DNA from: SIG205 sp045545595
Lineage (GTDB): Bacteria > Bacillota_I > Bacilli_A > RF39 > UBA660
DNA: 64,000 bases
Direction of reading: 5' to 3'
Assembly: GCA_045545595.1 (NCBI GenBank)
Contig: JAZQBG010000004.1
Span: 1 to 64,000, forward strand
Numbering within the stretch: position 1 is the stretch's first letter; the number at the start of each line of letters is the position of its first letter. Position numbers and translations under genes: made by a program. Under the pieces are notes generated by a model that saw nothing but the letters and a program-made list of their open reading frames with translations, did no database searches and was not told where the DNA came from. Positions 60,463 to 64,000 of the stretch are shown piece after piece.

Positions 60463-60984
60463 ATGAATAATTTATATGTAGTATTAAAACTAGATGATGT
60501 TGCAACTGAAATTCGTAAAATTTTAGAAATTCCAGATGATTTTATTGTTAATCATAATTTTAAAGAAGAACTAATTAAAAGAATACCGCAAAAATTTGAA
60601 TCATTTAAAATTGAAGCTGACTATGGTATGAGTTTTACTTTAACAAATGGAAAAGATATTTTTATAACATATGATAAAAATGAAATGAAAAAAGGTGAAG
60701 TTTTTGAATATGTTACTCGTGCATTTTTATACGGCATATTATTAGATAAAAAGGAATTAAATTACTATCAATTACAAGAATACCATGTTCCTGATTATAC
60801 TATTTTAAATGATGAATATGTTGACTGTCTTTTTAAAGCGTTTTTATTGCCTCGTAAACAATTTTATAAAGAAATGGTGAAATATACAACAGGTGATGGA
60901 TCTAGATGTGATGTAGAAACAATGTCAAAAAAATTGGAAAACAAGCATGTTATTTCTAGAGGTCGTGATTTAAAATTATGGTAA
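60463..60984 (+). CDS. ImmA/IrrE-like protein lacking the HExxH motif
   Basis: 173 aa. The C-terminal part (DEYVDCLFKAFLLPRKQFYK, then a short helical end) follows ImmA-type M78 peptidases, which read AN-FAA-LLMP. But the expected HExGH is absent: the segment reads VFEYVTRAFLYGI. If correct, it is a catalytically dead relative, perhaps a binding protein. GAAGGGAG precedes the ATG. A structured repeat follows. Confidence 0.5.
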   Translation: MNNLYVVLKLDDVATEIRKILEIPDDFIVNHNFKEELIKRIPQKFESFKIEADYGMSFTLTNGKDIFITYDKNEMKKGEVFEYVTRAFLYGILLDKKELNYYQLQEYHVPDYTILNDEYVDCLFKAFLLPRKQFYKEMVKYTTGDGSRCDVETMSKKLENKHVISRGRDLKLW

Positions 60985-60991
60985 TATAAAG

Positions 60992-61126
60992 ATTGATTTA
61001 TACATTACCATTTGCTATAATCAATTTATCAAGTATTAAAACTTTTGCGCGATTTGGGTGCAAAACTCGTTTGTTTATTGCCCCATTTGAGTATTTGGTG
61101 AAGCTGAAATAAGCTTCACTTTTTCT
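60992..61126 (+). ncRNA. Candidate small RNA, copy 1
   Basis: An extended -10 TGCTATAAT (61013-61021) precedes about 100 bases with a hairpin (TTTTGCGC...GTGCAAAA) and the string TTTATTGCCCCAT, ending in a terminator (GTGAAGCT/AGCTTCAC, then TTTTT). A near-identical copy lies at 63529-63660. Between the copies the hairpin keeps pairing by A-U to G-U change. Confidence 0.55.
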
Positions 61127-61288
61127 TTGGCATAAAAAAGTCAAAAAAAGGTCAAATTTGGTCAAAAAATAAGTACAGTAAATTTCGTAAACTTAGGTTG
61201 TAAAGGGTTTTTCTAGTGTTTAATTTGAATTAATGAAGACTATTTGTTATAATAACAATACTTTTTTAATGGATGGAGAGGATACTAT

Positions 61289-63469
61289 ATGAATGATTTG
61301 AAATTAATAAAGAAATATTATGGCGAAAATTTCATGCATTTATGTAGAGAATTATTTCCAACTATTTTAGAAAAAGAAGGTTTGCTTTTTTATTTAATCA
61401 AAAATAAATTTCATTATAATAAATATCTTTATGATGATATAATTGAACAAGATAAAGTAAACGATTTTAAAGACTATATTTATAGTTTAACTAATATAAA
61501 AGTCAAAAAAGAAATCAAAGTTGATAAAAATCCATTTGAATTATTAGATGATGCAGGATATATTTTATATGAATGTAAAACAGAGAGAGACATACAAAAA
61601 TTCAAAAAATATTATAAAAAAGATGAAGAATTATGTACATTTAGAGATAATAGATTGGAAACAAATTATGTGTTTTTTGCAATAAAGAAAAATGTAGATG
61701 AAATTAAAAGAGAAGATTTTTTCTCTCCTAAAAGAGAAGATGAATATGGTACATCAGTAATAAGCATTCAGTTTTCTAAGAATGCAAATAACACATTAAG
61801 TATTAAAAATAGATATAATCATACTGTAAAAAACCCAGATGCAACTTTTTCTAACAATTTAGATAATATTATTCCAGGGCTTACTAATAGTTTTAAAAAG
61901 TACTATAATTTTAATATTTCAGAAAACTATGAACAAGATTTTGAACTAGAAAATTATGTTAAAGCAATAGATGGTGAATTATATAAATACAATTATGAAA
62001 TTAACAATGTTTATTATTGTCCAAATAATATAGTAATTAATGAGTTTGCAGTAATGCCAGAATTCCTTAATAAAGAGAAATATCTAATTTTTGATTATTT
62101 TATATTAGATTTAGAAAATAAAATAATAAGACCAACTACTAAATCAGTAAACGATTCGTTTTATAAAGATTTTTGTTTTATAAAAAAAATAGAAATAATA
62201 AACAATAAAGAAACCAAAGGTAAAACTATAAAAATATTATTTGATGCAGATAAAAAAGCAATAATTGAACTCGATAAAGAAAATAGGATGATAAAATATT
62301 ATAATGAAAAAGTTATTACAATAGATAACTGCTATTTGAAAAATAATATGTTTTTAAAAGAATTAAATTTACCAAATGTTTTAATAATAGGAAATTCTTT
62401 TCTTGCTGATAATAATATTCTATATAAAATAAATTTACCAAAGGTAACAAAAATTGGGAATGAATTTTTAAAGTGGAATAGAGGATTAGAAGAGATTAGT
62501 TTACCAAGTTTAAAAAGTTGTGGTGACGAATTTTTGAAAATAAATCATAGTATAAGTAAAATAGAATTAGAAAATATTGAAAAAATAGGATATCATTTTC
62601 TATATCATAATTTGAATTTACATAAAATTATTCTTCCAAAAGTAAAAATAATTGCAGGCAGTTTTTTAGCAGAAAACAGAAACTTAAATGAAATAATAAT
62701 GCCTGAAGTAGTAGAGATAGATGAACATTTTTTATTAAAAAATATAAGATTAAAAGAATTAAAGTTGCCAAAAGTAAAAAAAGTTGGTAATAACTTTTTA
62801 AAAGAAAATGAAACATTAGAAAAAATTAATTTACCTGAAATAGAAATTATTATGAGCAATTTTTTATATTCAAATGATTCGTTAGAAAAAGTGAACTTCC
62901 CGCATTTGAAAGAGATAGGTAATTGGTTCCTATTTAGTAATGAAAAAATAGATGTAATTTCGTTTCCAAATGTAAAAGAAATAGGTGTAAAATTTTTAGC
63001 ATCAAATGAAACATTAAATAAAATTGAATTGCCAAAAGTAGAAAAAATAGGATATTCATTTTTGGAAAGAAATTTATATTTGCAAGAGATTAATTTCCCA
63101 GAAGTTATTAGTATAGGTGCTCATTTTTTATATGATAATGTAGGTTTAAAAACTTTTTCTGCAGATAAATTAAAAGCAGTTGATGATTGGTTTTTGCCTT
63201 CAAATAATGCATTAAAAGAATTAAATTTGCCTAGGTTGAAAATTATTTGTAATTATTTTTTAGATCAAAATAATGTTTTATTAAAGTTTAATGCACCAGA
63301 ATTAAATGAAATAGGAGATAATTTTTTATACTATAATGAGACTTTAAATGAATTTTATGCACCTAAATTAGATAGAATAGGTGGAAATTATTTAGCATAT
63401 AATAATTTCTTAAAAGAACCAGAATTTAAACCTAAAACCTTAAAATTAAAAAATAGTAATACTAATTAA
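61289..63469 (+). CDS. Cytosolic leucine-rich-repeat protein (BspA-like repeats)
   Basis: 726 aa. The N-terminal 330 residues are of unknown family. From about 350 to 715 there are about fifteen 23-residue LRR_5 repeats, each with L-x-x-I/L-x-L-P-x-V/L-x-x-I-G-x-x-F-L-x-x-N (for example LKELKLPKVKKVGNNFLKEN). No signal peptide, membrane helix or sorting signal is seen, so the protein is likely cytoplasmic, unlike most BspA relatives. GGAGAGGAT precedes the ATG. It is flanked by the two copies of the candidate small RNA. A role in binding a partner protein is possible. Confidence 0.85.
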   Translation: MNDLKLIKKYYGENFMHLCRELFPTILEKEGLLFYLIKNKFHYNKYLYDDIIEQDKVNDFKDYIYSLTNIKVKKEIKVDKNPFELLDDAGYILYECKTERDIQKFKKYYKKDEELCTFRDNRLETNYVFFAIKKNVDEIKREDFFSPKREDEYGTSVISIQFSKNANNTLSIKNRYNHTVKNPDATFSNNLDNIIPGLTNSFKKYYNFNISENYEQDFELENYVKAIDGELYKYNYEINNVYYCPNNIVINEFAVMPEFLNKEKYLIFDYFILDLENKIIRPTTKSVNDSFYKDFCFIKKIEIINNKETKGKTIKILFDADKKAIIELDKENRMIKYYNEKVITIDNCYLKNNMFLKELNLPNVLIIGNSFLADNNILYKINLPKVTKIGNEFLKWNRGLEEISLPSLKSCGDEFLKINHSISKIELENIEKIGYHFLYHNLNLHKIILPKVKIIAGSFLAENRNLNEIIMPEVVEIDEHFLLKNIRLKELKLPKVKKVGNNFLKENETLEKINLPEIEIIMSNFLYSNDSLEKVNFPHLKEIGNWFLFSNEKIDVISFPNVKEIGVKFLASNETLNKIELPKVEKIGYSFLERNLYLQEINFPEVISIGAHFLYDNVGLKTFSADKLKAVDDWFLPSNNALKELNLPRLKIICNYFLDQNNVLLKFNAPELNEIGDNFLYYNETLNEFYAPKLDRIGGNYLAYNNFLKEPEFKPKTLKLKNSNTN

Positions 63470-63528
63470 AACTATAAATATGTTGTTTTTATAGGTCTAG
63501 ATTTAAGTTTATAATATATGATATAAAT

Positions 63529-63660
63529 ATTGATTTATAAATTATCATTTGTTATAATCAATTTACCAAGTATTAAAACTTTTTGCACAATTTGTGTGCA
63601 AAACTTATGAATTTATTGCCCCATATATGTATAATTAGAGCACATTGTGCTCTTTTTTTC
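63529..63660 (+). ncRNA. Candidate small RNA, copy 2
   Basis: The same promoter (TGTTATAAT), hairpin (TTTTGCACA/TGTGCAAAA, nine pairs) and TTTATTGCCCCAT string as at 60992, but with an unrelated terminator stem (AGAGCACA/TGTGCTCT, then TTTTTTT). Confidence 0.55.
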
Positions 63661-64000
63661 ATAAATGAAATGTTAAAGATCAATTTTTGAATCATTAATT
63701 TAACGTATTTTTCTAATGACATTTAAATTTGAAAACCATTTTATTTGAATAGAATCTCTGTGGGACTAGAATTTTTTTGAGAAAGTTATCAATAACAATA
63801 AAGTGAAAATATTATGTTTTATTTTAAAACACTTAAATTTTTTATTTTTTGATCATTGCAATTAACTTTAAAAAGTTAGTTTTTTTATTATGGAATTTTT
63901 TAAATTTTACATATTTTCAATATTTGAGCTATTTTGAATACAGAAATGTAAAATTGTTATTACAGATTTTTTAATTTTGAATTGCAGAATACTCAAATAT
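63661..64000. other. AT-rich gene-free end of the window
   Basis: I see no credible gene on either strand. One small hairpin with T run (TAACTTT/AAAGTTA, 63863-63887) may be a terminator for a plus-strand transcript. Confidence 0.6.

Overview
The window is AT-rich (roughly 70 percent A+T by eye) and looks like a chromosome segment of an uncultured low-GC Firmicute of class Bacilli, possibly a gut lineage near the Erysipelotrichales or RF39. UGA acts as a normal stop in housekeeping genes and Trp is TGG, so this is not a code-4 mollicute. Several spore-associated genes (cotE, yunB, yutH) sit in Bacillus-like gene order: miaB-cotE, rpsP-khpA, cdsA-rseP, and yunB/yutD/yutH/yutI. A spore-forming ancestry is therefore likely. 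The exact taxon is inference.

Layout. 1-20.6 kb is mostly core: the end of a 23S rRNA gene, 5S rRNA, tRNA-Cys, an HI0933-type flavoprotein, an RluA-type pseudouridine synthase, a ZIP transporter, rhodanese, RmuC, five paralogous SipW/TasA-like exported proteins (7.5-12.5 kb, interrupted by a dead ISNCY-like element), miaB, cotE, rpsP, khpA, a lone type IV prepilin, cdsA, rseP, a VanY-type peptidase and trmL. 20.7-45.6 kb is one large envelope-machine locus. It starts with Tad-pilus genes (CpaB, CpaF, TadB, TadC, small pilin, TadE-like, TadZ-like) and continues with type IV secretion genes (two VirB2-like proteins, VirB6-like, PrgI, a VirB4 split in two, a SpoIID+CHAP wall hydrolase, a lipoprotein and VirD4). 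No relaxase is visible. 45.7-48 kb holds a TnpB-only IS605-type element with a candidate omega RNA, and a BRO-family gene. 48-53.5 kb returns to core (yunB, a DUF4015 glycosidase-like protein, yutD, a DUF1292 protein, yutH, yutI-like). From tRNA-His (53.6 kb) to the end is an accessory island: a broken large serine recombinase, a DUF1016 nuclease, YbaK, GNAT, Shedu, an ImmA-like protein and a cytosolic leucine-rich-repeat protein.

The Tad locus is split between the pilin and TadE-like genes by a 6.6-kb cassette array (24.84-31.44 kb). Copies of a ~60-bp repeat separate DUF1016/YhcG nucleases, toxin-antitoxin-like pairs and a KilA-N gene. A Schlafen/AlbA-type pseudogene follows the array. Several accessory genes are broken by single in-frame stops or one-base frameshifts, while the core genes are intact.

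The most unusual signal is a palindrome inside the coding sequence of every DUF1016 gene. All five copies have one, centred 17.5-18 nt before the same Trp codon of the W-S-H motif, yet the arm sequences are unrelated. Comparable in-frame palindromes lie in the KilA-N gene (32 bp, perfect) and the BRO-family gene. Fixed position with variable sequence suggests a selected DNA or RNA element, for example a self-recognition site or intragenic operator.
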